From the NCBI GenBank assembly GCA_024349765.1, contig AP026073.1:4216001-4280000 (forward strand): DNA of 64,000 nucleotides. Reading direction: 5' to 3'. The translations under genes and the position numbers were made by a program. Positions 24,606-33,465 of the stretch are shown piece by piece. The notes below the pieces were generated by a model. It ran no database searches. It saw nothing but the letters and a program-made list of their open reading frames with translations, and was not told the DNA's origin. The stretch comes from Streptomyces nigrescens. GTDB taxonomy: Bacteria > Actinomycetota > Actinomycetes > Streptomycetales > Streptomycetaceae. Positions within the stretch are counted from its first letter, which is position 1. Each line of letters starts with the position of its first letter.

Positions 24606-25838
24606 TCAGCGCACCGAGGCGGCCGGCGGGCGTTCGCGCAGGGCGCCGTAGGCGAGGAAGTACGCCGGCACCCGGTTCAACCACCGGGACCGGGTGAGCA
24701 GTTCGGCCAGCCGCTCGGCGCGCCGTGGATGGCCGAACGGGGGCCGGCCGGTCAGCACCGGCTCGATGACCCGGGCGTGCGCCACCCGTTGCAGACCCTG
24801 GGTGAGCACCGTCGTCGGCCACCGGCGGCGCTGGACACCGCGGACGTCCGACAGGCCCACCGTCCCGGCGCGCAGCGGTTCGACGAGGTAGCGGGCGGCG
24901 GCCACCGCGTCCTCGACGGCGAGGTTGATGCCGATGCCGAAGACCGGTGACATCGCGTGCGCGGCGTCACCGATGCACAGCAGCCCCGGCCGGTGCCAGC
25001 GCCGGAGCCGGTCGAGGCGCACATCGAGGAGTTTGACCTCGTCCCAGGACCGCACGGCGTGCGCCCGGTCGGCGAGCCAGGGAACGGCGGCGGTGAACTG
25101 GTCCATGAACGCGTCGAGGCCGGCGGCGCGGCGTTCGGTGTCGGTCCCCTTGGGGATCAGCCCGGCGCACTGCCAGTAGTCGCCGCGGTCGATCATGGCG
25201 GTGAGGAAGCGGTCGCCGACGCCGCCCACGAGCCCGTGCGGATCGCCGTCCCGCCGCGGCAGCCGGAACCACCAGGCGTCCATCGGGCAGGCGAACTCCT
25301 CACGTCCCAGTTCGGGCAGCGTCCGGGCCAGCGAGCCGCGGCCGTCGCAGGCCACGGTGAGGGTGGCCCGCAGTTCCCCGGTCCGCCCGTCGGAGGTGCG
25401 GTACCGCACCCCGGACACCCGGCCCCCTTCCATGAGGAACGACGTCGCCTCCGTGTTCATGCGGACGGAGAACGACGGCTCCTGCCGGGCCTCGTCGGCC
25501 AGGAGGTCGAGGAGGTCCCACTGCGGCACCATCGCGATGTAGTTGAATCTGCCCGGCAGTGCCCCGATGTCGCCGACGGTGACCAGCGAACGGCCCGGCC
25601 CGAGCGGCAGCTGAACGGTCGTCACCCGCCGCTGCGGCAGGGCCGCGAACCGCTTGCCCAGGCCGAGGTCGTCCAGCAGCGCCAGCGTCGAGGGGTGCAC
25701 GGTGTCGCCGCGGAAGTCGCGCAGGAAGTCGCCGTGCTTCTCCAGGACGGTGACCTCCACGCCGGCCCGGGCCAGCAGCAGGCCGAGGACCATTCCGGCG
25801 GGGCCGCCGCCCACCACACAGCACGTGGTCCGTTCCAT
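24606..25838 (-). CDS. FAD-dependent monooxygenase (PHBH-like)
   Basis: A 410-residue flavoprotein. It has N-terminal Rossmann GGGPAGMVLGLLLARAG, the DG motif VACDGRGSLAR, and the second FAD motif GLLCIGDAAHAMSPVFGIGINLAVEDA. This is the class A single-component monooxygenase signature (p-hydroxybenzoate hydroxylase / polyketide hydroxylase type). It uses NAD(P)H and oxygen to hydroxylate an aromatic or polyketide substrate, unknown here. The start at 25838 (MERTTCCVVGGG) is chosen because it directly precedes the Rossmann strand. Confidence 0.88.
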   Translation of the reverse strand: MERTTCCVVGGGPAGMVLGLLLARAGVEVTVLEKHGDFLRDFRGDTVHPSTLALLDDLGLGKRFAALPQRRVTTVQLPLGPGRSLVTVGDIGALPGRFNYIAMVPQWDLLDLLADEARQEPSFSVRMNTEATSFLMEGGRVSGVRYRTSDGRTGELRATLTVACDGRGSLARTLPELGREEFACPMDAWWFRLPRRDGDPHGLVGGVGDRFLTAMIDRGDYWQCAGLIPKGTDTERRAAGLDAFMDQFTAAVPWLADRAHAVRSWDEVKLLDVRLDRLRRWHRPGLLCIGDAAHAMSPVFGIGINLAVEDAVAAARYLVEPLRAGTVGLSDVRGVQRRRWPTTVLTQGLQRVAHARVIEPVLTGRPPFGHPRRAERLAELLTRSRWLNRVPAYFLAYGALRERPPAASVR

Positions 25839-25940
25839 CGCACCGCTCCTTCCGCGGAATTCCCGGGTCCGCCACACCCGCACCAGACTGCGCACGGGCA
25901 TCGGCACAGGCATATATGCCCGGACGCCCCGGTGGCCAGA

Positions 25941-25963
25941 CCCGGGGCCGGGCCGGCCCCGGG
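25941..25963. terminator. GC-rich hairpin terminator
   Basis: CCCGGGGCC (25941-25949) and GGCCCCGGG (25955-25963) pair perfectly across a 5-nt loop, about 50 bases after the end of the AMIN-like gene on the - strand. Confidence 0.65.
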
Positions 25964-26011
25964 GTCCGCCGTGCCGGAGCGTGGTTTACCGCTTCACCGC
26001 GGGAGGCCGGC

Positions 26012-26587
26012 TCACCAGGTGTGGGCGACGTCCACGATCAGCTGGTTGCCGGACTGCTGCACCCGGAACGGCAGCTTGGCCCGCACGCCCAGGCCGATCT
26101 GCGTCTGGCCCTCGAAGCTCGCCCCGAAGCGGGTGTCCTTGAAGGTCCGGTATCCGCTGATGTTCACGCCCGGCAGCGGCTTACCGGCCGTCCCGGCGTA
26201 GGTCTGCTTGCCGGTCGCCGGGTCGTAGCTCGGGGCGGAGACGTAGACCTGCAGGATGGCACCGCCCTGGACCGGTATCTGCTCGCCGGAGCCGTCCTGG
26301 TGGAAGGCGTCGACATAGCCGACGTGGTAGCCGACCTTGCCGGTGGCGCCGCCGATGTCGAACACCATGCGGTCGTAGCAGGTGTTCTGGCTGGTGGTGA
26401 TGTTCTTCAGCGGCTGGGCGTTCGCCTCGGTCGCGGTCTTGTCGAGGCTCCCCCAGTTCGTCGTGCAGGCGGTGACCGTGCCGTGCGTGCCCACCGGGCC
26501 GGTCGCGGCGCCGGCCATTCCGGCCGTCCCGAGCACCCCGGCGCCCGTCAGGACGACCACCGTGGCCGCTGTCGCCAACCGTCGCAT
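26012..26587 (-). CDS. secreted AMIN-like domain protein
   Basis: A 191-residue exported protein. The start at 26587 (MRRLATAATVVVL) opens a signal peptide ending AGMAGAATG. The mature domain shows the AMIN-like pattern: CYDRMVFDIGG, GYHVGYVDAF, a central ILQVYVSAPSYD and a C-terminal QSGNQLIVDVAHTW. Two cysteines (ACTTNW, NTCYD) may form a disulfide. AMIN-like domains bind cell-wall polymers in other proteins; function here unknown. Confidence 0.75.
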   Translation of the reverse strand: MRRLATAATVVVLTGAGVLGTAGMAGAATGPVGTHGTVTACTTNWGSLDKTATEANAQPLKNITTSQNTCYDRMVFDIGGATGKVGYHVGYVDAFHQDGSGEQIPVQGGAILQVYVSAPSYDPATGKQTYAGTAGKPLPGVNISGYRTFKDTRFGASFEGQTQIGLGVRAKLPFRVQQSGNQLIVDVAHTW

Positions 26588-26758
26588 TTCTGCCCCCAAA
26601 GGAAGGTGATGGATGAAGTCCGCGCGGTAGGACCGACGGGACGGCACGGACGTTGCCCCAGGGACGCATTCCGGTCAGCGCGCGGCGGAAGTTGTCGTGA
26701 AAACGGGGTCGCCGGCCGGGTGCGGAGCCGTGTCGCGGGTCATCGGACGGGCCGCCGG

Positions 26759-27385
26759 TCAGCGCACGCCGTGTGGCCGGAACTGGATGCTGATCCGCGG
26801 TCCGGCCGCCCGGGTGCTCTTGGGTATGGCGTGCTCCCACGTCCGCTGGCAGGAGCCGCCCATGACGATCAGATCGCCGTGCCCGAGCGGCCGCCGTACG
26901 GTGCCGCCGCCGCGGCGCGGCCGCAGCAGCAGGTCCCGGGGCGCGCCCACGGACAGGATGGCGACCATGGTGTCCGCCCGGCGGCCGCGGCCGGTGCGAT
27001 CGCCGTGCCAGGCCACGCTGTCCCGGCCGTCGCGGTAGTAGCAGAGCCCGGCCGTGGTGAACGGTTCGCCCAGCTCGTCGGCGTAGTGGGCGCAGAGCGC
27101 CGCCCTGGCCTCCGTGAGGACGGGGTGCGGCAGGGGGTCGTCGGCCTGGTAGAAGGCGAGCAGCCGCGGGACGTCCACGACGTGGTCGTACATCTGGCGG
27201 CGCTCGGCCTGCCAGGGGACGTCCGCGGCGAGCCGTACGAACAGCGCGTCCGCGCCGCTCAGCCAGCCGGGCAGCAGATCGATCCAGGCCCCGTCACCGA
27301 GCTCGGTCCGGCGTATGCCGCGCAGCGGGCCGAGACGGATCTCGTCGGTCTGGTCGAAGAGCGAGCCCTGGAGTTGCGTGCCCAT
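26759..27385 (-). CDS. AlkB-like 2-oxoglutarate/Fe(II) dioxygenase
   Basis: A 208-residue protein of the AlkB family. Iron ligands are the His/Asp of VAWHGDRTGRG and the His of RTWEHAIPK; 2-oxoglutarate-binding Arg residues are in PRISIQFRPHG. DLIVMGGSCQRTWEHAIPK is the AlkB core signature. Members oxidatively demethylate alkylated DNA or RNA bases. Streptomyces AlkB-like proteins usually stand alone, as here. Confidence 0.88.
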   Translation of the reverse strand: MGTQLQGSLFDQTDEIRLGPLRGIRRTELGDGAWIDLLPGWLSGADALFVRLAADVPWQAERRQMYDHVVDVPRLLAFYQADDPLPHPVLTEARAALCAHYADELGEPFTTAGLCYYRDGRDSVAWHGDRTGRGRRADTMVAILSVGAPRDLLLRPRRGGGTVRRPLGHGDLIVMGGSCQRTWEHAIPKSTRAAGPRISIQFRPHGVR

Positions 27386-27446
27386 GCCTCCAGCCTACCG
27401 AGAGATTCGAAAATCTGTTCTGCCACCCGTACGGCCGGGTCACTGA

Positions 27447-27845
27447 TCAGGGCTCCGCGGTCGCCGCCCGGGTCCGCTCGTCCGCGTCCGCCAGCCAGAA
27501 GTACACCGGCGGCAGCACGAGCTCCAGGACGGTCAACGGGACCTGGAACCACTGCGGCGGACCGTGCACCGCCAGCGAGAGCAGCCGGCCGATCCCGCCG
27601 AGCAGGAAGATCCCGGCGAGCGCGCGCACCGCCTTCGCCGGGATCGGTGCCTGCCGGGCCGTCCAGATCCAGGCCAGTCCGTACCCGAGGAAGATCGCGT
27701 TGTAGAACCGCTCCCGGCTGTCCACGGTCGCACCGGCCGATCCCTCGCCCGGTACCGAGGCGATGCCCAGCACCAGATGGAACGCCCCGATCGCCACACA
27801 GGCGATTCCCATGGCCCACACCAGCCACTTGAGCGCTCGATCCAT
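27447..27845 (-). CDS. DUF4345-like four-helix membrane protein
   Basis: A 132-residue protein with four predicted membrane helices: LVWAMGIACVAIGAFHLVLGIA, the region of NAIFLGYGLAWIW, VRALAGIFLLGGIGRLLSLAV and VPLTVLELVLPPVYFWLA. The motif RERFYNAIFLGYGLAWI is typical of DUF4345. Function unknown. The start at 27845 is the first Met before the first helix; 28 bases separate it from the upstream TTC38-like gene, so the two may be co-transcribed. Confidence 0.75.
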   Translation of the reverse strand: MDRALKWLVWAMGIACVAIGAFHLVLGIASVPGEGSAGATVDSRERFYNAIFLGYGLAWIWTARQAPIPAKAVRALAGIFLLGGIGRLLSLAVHGPPQWFQVPLTVLELVLPPVYFWLADADERTRAATAEP

Positions 27846-27873
27846 GACCGTTACCCCCTTCGTCTCGTGCGGC

Positions 27874-29268
27874 TCAGGCCGTGGCCTGGTCGGTGGCGCG
27901 CCGGCGGGCGGCGGCGGCCCCGGCGGGGTCGCCGAGCAGGTCGGCGAGCCGGGCCTTGGCGAACCAGTTGTACGGGCACACCGGGCGCAGGTTGCCGCGT
28001 TCGCTGAGCAGGGTGCGGGCCAGGTCCGTCCGGCCCGCGCGGAGGGCGGCCTCGACGAGGGTGCGCTGGAGGGCGTCCCGCTGGGCATGGCTGCCGCCGA
28101 AGTCGTTGAGGCGGTGGCGGACCGGCAGCAGATGCTCGACGGCCGCGGCGTGGTCGTGCCGGCCGTAGGCGATCAGGGCGCGGCAGACCGGCAGGCCGAT
28201 CTCCGCGGTCATCCACCGGTTGGAGACCGCGGGGGCCGAAGTCACCCAGTTCTCCCGGTCCTTGACGAGGCGCTCCGCCCGGTCGATGCGGTCGGCGCCG
28301 ACGTAGGCCATGACGGCGTGGGCGTCGTTGAAGGCGTAGTGCGGGCCGTCGGCCCGGCGCTCCCAGGCGTCGGCGAGCCGGGCCCAGCGGGTGCCCTGGT
28401 CGTCGCCGGCCAGATGGAGCCGCCACAACAGGGCGGCGGCGTCCAGCAGTTCCATCGCCGCGCCCGGGGACCCGTCGCGGTGCAGGGACGCGTCGTAGAT
28501 CTCCAGGACCCGGGCGGTGTTGCCGGTCTCCAGGGTGAAGAGGGCGTAGTGCCACCAGTTGTGCACGGTGAGGAGGGTGTCGCCGGACCAGTTGCCGGTG
28601 CGGTCGTCCAGGAAGCGGATGCCGTCGGTGAAGCGTCCGCGCATCTCGTAGGTGTGCGCGACGCCGTGGATGCCCCAGACGTCGTCCGGGTGCTGCGCGA
28701 GGGCGGCCAGACCGGTCTCCTCCGCGCGCTCGTAGTGGCCGGACTCCTCCAGGCCGAAGGCGTACATGCCGAGCAGCGGGCCGTGGTGCGGATCGTGTGC
28801 GTCCCAGGCGTCCAGGGCCCCTCCGACCCGGTCGCGCAGCCGCTGGGCGTCGCCGGTGAGGAAGTCGTGCTGGTGCCCGGCGATGAGGGCGAGCACGTCG
28901 CGGGGGAAGGCCACGGTGAGGTCGCCGAGGATGCGCCCGGCACCGTGCAGATCGCCGTCCAGCCAGGTCGTCGCGGCGGCGAGGTGCATCCGCTCACGGG
29001 GCGTCAGTTTCCCCTCGTCCAGATCGGCGAGGAAGCCGTGGAAGGCCGTGCGGGCCTCGGCCGCGTCCTTCTCCTCGGTGCCGAGCACGCCCAGATACGC
29101 GGCGAGGGCCCGGCCCATGACCGACCGCGGCGAGTCGGCGAGCACGGCCCGGGCCGAGTCCACCACCCGCGGCCGGAAGAAGAGCAGGTCGTCCAGCGCC
29201 TGTTCGTAGTGACCGAGGGCTTCGGAACTGGTGTCGCTCATCACGTGCCCGTGGCGGTCCGTGGTCAT
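27874..29268 (-). CDS. TTC38-like tetratricopeptide-repeat protein
   Basis: A 464-residue soluble, all-helical protein. Conserved stretches DVWGIHGVAHTYEMRGRFTDGIRFL and VHNWWHYALFTLETGNTARVLEIYD resemble the TTC38 family known from animals and many bacteria, with repeated HxxALF/AHxxEM-type TPR helices throughout. ATG 29268 has AGGAG at the right distance; ATG 29241 is the alternative. Biochemical role unknown; TPR proteins act as binding scaffolds. Confidence 0.8.
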   Translation of the reverse strand: MTTDRHGHVMSDTSSEALGHYEQALDDLLFFRPRVVDSARAVLADSPRSVMGRALAAYLGVLGTEEKDAAEARTAFHGFLADLDEGKLTPRERMHLAAATTWLDGDLHGAGRILGDLTVAFPRDVLALIAGHQHDFLTGDAQRLRDRVGGALDAWDAHDPHHGPLLGMYAFGLEESGHYERAEETGLAALAQHPDDVWGIHGVAHTYEMRGRFTDGIRFLDDRTGNWSGDTLLTVHNWWHYALFTLETGNTARVLEIYDASLHRDGSPGAAMELLDAAALLWRLHLAGDDQGTRWARLADAWERRADGPHYAFNDAHAVMAYVGADRIDRAERLVKDRENWVTSAPAVSNRWMTAEIGLPVCRALIAYGRHDHAAAVEHLLPVRHRLNDFGGSHAQRDALQRTLVEAALRAGRTDLARTLLSERGNLRPVCPYNWFAKARLADLLGDPAGAAAARRRATDQATA

Positions 29269-29509
29269 GGAGGGCTCCTGGTGCCGGGAACATCGTCGCT
29301 GATGACCATCGTCCCCGGCGCGGACGCGGTTCAGCAGGCGCTTCGCCCGGAACTGGCCGAATCGGCCCAGCCGGGGCGTTCCGGGGACCTTCCGGAAACG
29401 CCGCGGGAGGGGACCGGGAGAATGACCGTGCGCACGGGCGTGCGGTGTCATCCCGTGCACGCCGCGTGGACCGACATGGGCCAGAGGAACACTGCGAGGG
29501 GAGCAGGTC

Positions 29510-30310
29510 GTGCGAAGTGCCACGGTGACGCCCGGGGGCGACCGGATGCGGTGGGTGGAGCTGCCGGGGGCCGAGCCCTGCCGGGTGTACGTGCACGGGC
29601 TCGGCGCCGCGTCGCTCCCGTACTTCACCGAGGTGGCGGTGCACCCCCGGCTGGCCGGCCACCGCTCCCTGCTCGTCGATCTGCTCGGGCACGGCATCAG
29701 CGACCGCCCCACGGACTTCGACTACACCCTGGAAGCGCACGCCGATGCCCTGGCCGCCGCCCTGGAGTCGGCCGGGGTCGCCGGGGCCGAGCTGATCGCG
29801 CACAGCATGGGCGGTTCGGTGGCCATCGTCCTGGCCGCCCGGCATCCGCGGCTGGTGTCCCGCCTGGTGCTCGTCGACGCCAACCTCGATCCGCTCACCC
29901 CGGCGCCCGGGACCGGCGGCAGCCGCGGCATCGCCGCGTACTCCGAGGAGGAGTTCCGCTCCGGCGGCTGGGAGGAGGTGGGCGAGCGGGCCGGGGCGCA
30001 CTGGTGGTCCACCATGCGCCTGGCCGGCCGGGAGGCGCTGCACCGCAGTGCCACCCACCTCGTACGCGGCACCTCGCCGACCATGCGGGAGCTGCTGCTG
30101 GAGCTGACGGTCCCGCGCACCTACCTGCTGCCGGAGGCCGACGGTCCGCTCCCCGGCGCCGAGGCCCTCGTCCGGGCGGGGGTGCAGGTCGTGGCCGTCC
30201 CGGACTGCGGGCACAACATCATGCTCGACAATCCGGCGGGCTTCGTACGGGCCACCGCGGCAGCTCTCACGCCACCCAGTGGGGCCGACGGGCGGCGGAC
30301 GGGACCGTGA
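29510..30310 (+). CDS. alpha/beta hydrolase
   Basis: A 266-residue alpha/beta-hydrolase. It has oxyanion region YVHGLGAAS, nucleophile elbow AHSMGG, acid in EADGPL and the catalytic His of PDCGHNIMLDN. The GTG start at 29510 is preceded by GAGGGGAG. The last 44 bases overlap the convergent MocR gene. Substrate unknown. Confidence 0.85.
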   Translation: MRSATVTPGGDRMRWVELPGAEPCRVYVHGLGAASLPYFTEVAVHPRLAGHRSLLVDLLGHGISDRPTDFDYTLEAHADALAAALESAGVAGAELIAHSMGGSVAIVLAARHPRLVSRLVLVDANLDPLTPAPGTGGSRGIAAYSEEEFRSGGWEEVGERAGAHWWSTMRLAGREALHRSATHLVRGTSPTMRELLLELTVPRTYLLPEADGPLPGAEALVRAGVQVVAVPDCGHNIMLDNPAGFVRATAAALTPPSGADGRRTGP

Positions 30311-31754
30311 GGTCGGCGGCGAGGGCGGTGGCCATGCGCTGCACCGCCTCGCGCAGGGTGTCCACCGGCGTGGTGTAGGGAATGCGCAGGCGCTGTTCGA
30401 AGAGGCCCGGGTCGGTGGCGAAGTAGGCGCCGCTCTCGATCCGTACGCCGTGCTCCAGCGCCCGTTCCGCCAGCGCCGAGGCGACCGGCTCGCCCAGGTC
30501 GACCCAGAGCGACAGCCCGCCGGGCGGCAGCCGCCAGGTCCACTGCGGGGTGTGCTCGGCCAGGGCCTCGGCGAGGGCGGCGCGTTGCCGGCGCAGCTGT
30601 TCCAGGCGGGCCGGCAGCAGGTCGCCGGCCTGCGTCAGCAGGGTGAGGGCCAGCAGCTGGTCCACGACGGAGCCGCCCATGTCGGTGGCGACGCGCTGGC
30701 CGGCGAGTTCGGTGACGAGCCGGGCGGGTGCCCGCAGCCAGCCGATGCGCAGACCGCCCCAGTGGGTCTTGCTCATCGAGCCGATGGTGATGACCTGCCC
30801 GGTGCCGCCGGGGGTGGCGTGCGAGGCGAACGGGGGCGGGGCGGGGACGTCGAGGGCGAGGTCGGCCAGGGTCTCGTCGATGACCAGCCAGGTGCCGGAG
30901 CGCCCGGCCGCGCGCAGGGTGCGCACGCGTTCCCGCTCGGGCATCAGGCAGCCGGTCGGATTGTGGAAGTCCGGTATCAGATAGGCCAGTTGGGGCACGA
31001 CCTGGCGCAGGGTGGACTCGATGATCTCGATGTCCCAGCCCTCGTCCGTCACCGGGACCGACACGGCACGGAGCTGGGCGCGGCGCAGGGCCTCCAGGGC
31101 GTTCGGGTAGGACGGGTTCTCCACCATGACCCGGTCGCCGGGGCGGCAGAGCAGTCCGATGACGAGGGTGAGGGCGTGCTGGGCGCCGGAGGTCACCAGG
31201 ATCTGTTCGGGGAGGGTGGGCAGGCCGCGCCGGGTGAAGCGTTCGGCGAGGGCGGCGCGCAGGTCGGGCAGACCGTAGGGGTGGTAGCCGGGGGTGGGGG
31301 CGTGCTCGGCCAGTTGCGGGGCGATCTGGGTGAGGGCGTCGACGAGCGTCTGCTGCGGCAGCCCCGGGGCGGCCCTGGCCAGGTCGATCGCGGTGTCCTG
31401 CGGGCCGATGAGCCGTGAAATGCCGCGCGGGGTACGGCCCTCGGGCAGGTCCGTCCAGGTACCGGAGCCCTGCCGGCTGTGCGCGTAGCCGCTCTCGCGC
31501 AGCAGGTCGTACACGGCGGTGATGGTGGTCCGGCTCGTGCCGAGTGCGACGGCCAGTTCCCGCTCGGCGGGGAGGGTGGCGTGCAGCGCGATGCGGCCGT
31601 CGAGGATCAACGTGCTGAGGGCCTGGGCGAGATGGCGGTAGGCGGGCCGGGCCCCCGCGGGGTCGGGCAGCAACGCGGCGAGCTGCCGGGCCCCCACGGT
31701 CCGGCCCGGGCGGGGTGCCCGGTCCGCGGGCCGGGACGGAGCTGCGTCCACCAC
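30267..31754 (-). CDS. MocR-type GntR regulator fused to aminotransferase fold
   Basis: A 495-residue MocR protein. The GntR winged helix lies at about residues 35-100 (YRHLAQALSTLILDG, LPAERELAVALGTSRTTITAVYDLL). A fold-type-I aminotransferase domain follows, with VTSGAQHALTLV, NPSYPNALEAL, HNPTG and a PLP-lysine site SMSKTHWGGLRIGW. MocR regulators use PLP or an amino-acid adduct as effector. The GTG start at 31754 has AGGAGA upstream. Divergent from yczE, a recurring MocR partner, with three ATTGGCC half-sites between them. Confidence 0.9.
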   Translation of the reverse strand: MVDAAPSRPADRAPRPGRTVGARQLAALLPDPAGARPAYRHLAQALSTLILDGRIALHATLPAERELAVALGTSRTTITAVYDLLRESGYAHSRQGSGTWTDLPEGRTPRGISRLIGPQDTAIDLARAAPGLPQQTLVDALTQIAPQLAEHAPTPGYHPYGLPDLRAALAERFTRRGLPTLPEQILVTSGAQHALTLVIGLLCRPGDRVMVENPSYPNALEALRRAQLRAVSVPVTDEGWDIEIIESTLRQVVPQLAYLIPDFHNPTGCLMPERERVRTLRAAGRSGTWLVIDETLADLALDVPAPPPFASHATPGGTGQVITIGSMSKTHWGGLRIGWLRAPARLVTELAGQRVATDMGGSVVDQLLALTLLTQAGDLLPARLEQLRRQRAALAEALAEHTPQWTWRLPPGGLSLWVDLGEPVASALAERALEHGVRIESGAYFATDPGLFEQRLRIPYTTPVDTLREAVQRMATALAADLTVPSAARRPHWVA

Positions 31755-31767
31755 ACCATTCTCCTGC

Positions 31768-31818
31768 GATTGGCCGTGTCGTCCGGGCCAATCACTCTAC
31801 AGAGTGGCCGCATTGGCC
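31768..31818. promoter_or_regulatory. MocR operator: inverted plus direct ATTGGCC sites
   Basis: GATTGGCC (31768-31775) and GGCCAATC (31786-31793) form an inverted pair with a 10-bp spacer, and a third copy CATTGGCC (31811-31818) is in direct orientation to the first. Between the second and third copies is CACTCT-AC-AGAGTG (31793-31806). One inverted plus one direct repeat resembles known MocR/PdxR/GabR operator layouts. Confidence 0.6.
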
Positions 31819-31856
31819 TGGAAAGCGGGCCTGGAAGGCAACTGTGCAGACGGAGG

Positions 31857-31886
31857 TGACGCCGTACGTGGAGACGTACGGCGTCA
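31857..31886 (+). promoter_or_regulatory. 13-bp inverted repeat in the yczE leader
   Basis: TGACGCCGTACGT (31857-31869) and ACGTACGGCGTCA (31874-31886) pair perfectly around a 4-nt loop (GGAG); a further CGTACGG copy follows at 31887-31893. It ends 8 bases before the AGGAGG ribosome site of yczE, so it could be a regulator site or an RNA hairpin that affects translation. Confidence 0.6.
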
Positions 31887-31909
31887 CGTACGGCAGGAGG
31901 CAACCGCCC

Positions 31910-32728
31910 ATGCGGCAGGACATCACCACGACGGACCGGGATCGTCGCCCTGGGAAGGCCGCGGTTCCCGCCCCTCCCCCGCTCACCCACCTCCCCCTCG
32001 CCGAACGCCCGTTGCGGCGGCTGCTCCAACTGTTCGCCGGCCTCACCCTCTACGGATGCAGTCTCTCGCTCATGGTGCGGGCCGGGCTGGGGCTCAGTCC
32101 CTGGAGCGTGCTGAACGAGGGGCTGGCGGAGCGCACCGGCCTGAGCTTCGGCACCCTCACCGGCCTCGTGGGGGCGCTCGTCCTGCTCCTGTGGATCCCC
32201 CTGCGGCAGCGGCCCACCTTCGGGACCTTCGCCAACATCGTGGTCCTGGCGGGCTCCTCCGACCTCGGCCTCTGGCTCCTCCCCCGGCACCTCGGGCTCC
32301 CCGCCCGGATCGGCCTGCTCGCCGGCGGCGTTCTCCTCAACGCGTTCGCCATCGCCGTCTACGTCGGCGCGCGGTGCGGCCCCGGTCCCCGGGACGGGCT
32401 GATGACCGGCGCGTCCGCCGCCACCGGGCGTTCGCTCCGGCTGGTCCGGACACTGATCGAGATCAGCGTGCTCGTCGTGGGCCGGCTGCTCGGCGGAAGC
32501 GTCGGTGCCGGCACCGTGCTGTACGCGCTCGCGGTCGGCCCGACGACCCAGTTCTTCCTGCCCCGGTTCGTCTACCGGAGCCCCGCCGAAGGCGGCCCGG
32601 TCAGTCCGCGGCCGCGCCGACGCCGTCGCGGCAGTCCGGGTGACCCCAGCCGTCCGGGTTCTTCGCGATGGGTTCGCCGGCCGCGTACGAACGCCCGCAG
32701 CGGCAGCGGCCGGGGAACTTGGCGTTGA
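31910..32728 (+). CDS. yczE: YczE/DUF161-type membrane protein
   Basis: A 272-residue protein. About five membrane helices lie between residues 30 and 215, with YczE hallmarks GLTLYGCSLSLMVRAGLGLSPWSVLNEGL, TFGTFANIVVLAG, NAFAIAVYVGARCGPGPRDGLMTG and LLGGSVGAGTVLYALAVGPTTQFFLP. The last 50 residues are Arg/Pro-rich. The start at 31910 has a consensus AGGAGG. YczE proteins are found next to MocR regulators in many Gram-positive genomes; the transported substrate is not known. Its 3' end overlaps the RNase H gene by 128 bases, tail to tail. Confidence 0.85.
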   Translation: MRQDITTTDRDRRPGKAAVPAPPPLTHLPLAERPLRRLLQLFAGLTLYGCSLSLMVRAGLGLSPWSVLNEGLAERTGLSFGTLTGLVGALVLLLWIPLRQRPTFGTFANIVVLAGSSDLGLWLLPRHLGLPARIGLLAGGVLLNAFAIAVYVGARCGPGPRDGLMTGASAATGRSLRLVRTLIEISVLVVGRLLGGSVGAGTVLYALAVGPTTQFFLPRFVYRSPAEGGPVSPRPRRRRRGSPGDPSRPGSSRWVRRPRTNARSGSGRGTWR

Positions 32729-33326
32729 GCGTGCGGCCGGAATTCCCGGACGTACGGCGGCGCGGTGTGGAGGCCGTCTTCGCCGTGGGGCCGGCGGTGG
32801 CGCGGCGGCGGGTGCCGGCCGGTCGGGCGCTGTCCGCGGCGGCCGGCGGCTCCGGCGACCCGAGGGCGCTGCCGGCGGCTTCCTGGACGGTCGCGGCCTG
32901 GCTGGCGGCGCGGTCGGCGAAGTCGTTGAGCCGGTCGCCGTCCACCTGGTGCGCGGGCACATAGCGGAATTCCACCGTGCGGCCGGCGAGCAGTTCGTCG
33001 ATGCGGACGACGAGTTCCTGGTTGGCGACGGGCTTGCCGGCGGCGGTCTTCCAGCCCTTGCGCTTCCAGCCGGGCAGCCAGGTGGTGACGGCCTTCATCG
33101 CGTACTGGGAGTCCATCCGGATCTCCATCGGCAGGGCCGGGTCGGTGGCCGTGAGCAGGCGTTCCAGCGCCGTGAGCTCCGCGACGTTGTTGGTGGCGGT
33201 GCCCAGCGGACCGGCCTCCCAGCGGACGACGGTCTCCCCGGCATCGGCGAGGACCCAGGCCCAGCCCGCGGGCCCGGGGTTTCCTTTGGAGGCGCCGTCA
33301 CATGCGGCGATCACGCGTTCAGCCAT
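32601..33326 (-). CDS. ribonuclease HI with C-terminal zinc-ribbon-like tail
   Basis: A 241-residue protein. The RNase HI domain (1-140) has the catalytic set Asp10 (CDGASKGNPG), Glu50 (NNVAELTAL), Asp72 (RMDSQY), His126 and Asp137 (AHQVDGDRLNDFADRAA). A basic Pro/Ala/Thr-rich linker (145-200) leads to CRCG (Cys208, Cys210) and GHPDC (His229, Cys232), a possible zinc site not found in ordinary RNase HI. Removal of RNA from RNA-DNA hybrids is expected. The start at 33326 (MAERVIAACDGAS) matches the family. Confidence 0.88.
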   Translation of the reverse strand: MAERVIAACDGASKGNPGPAGWAWVLADAGETVVRWEAGPLGTATNNVAELTALERLLTATDPALPMEIRMDSQYAMKAVTTWLPGWKRKGWKTAAGKPVANQELVVRIDELLAGRTVEFRYVPAHQVDGDRLNDFADRAASQAATVQEAAGSALGSPEPPAAADSARPAGTRRRATAGPTAKTASTPRRRTSGNSGRTLNAKFPGRCRCGRSYAAGEPIAKNPDGWGHPDCRDGVGAAAD

Positions 33327-33465
33327 GCCCGCGATCATGCCAGGTCAGGGGCCGTGGGGCGAAGTCGTCCGGGCTGCGGTGAGCGCTCCGCGGGCGACGC
33401 CGGGCGCGGTGCGATGGCCGCTCCTAGGCTGGGTGGAACGGATGCCTCCGTCACGGGAGAGCCCC

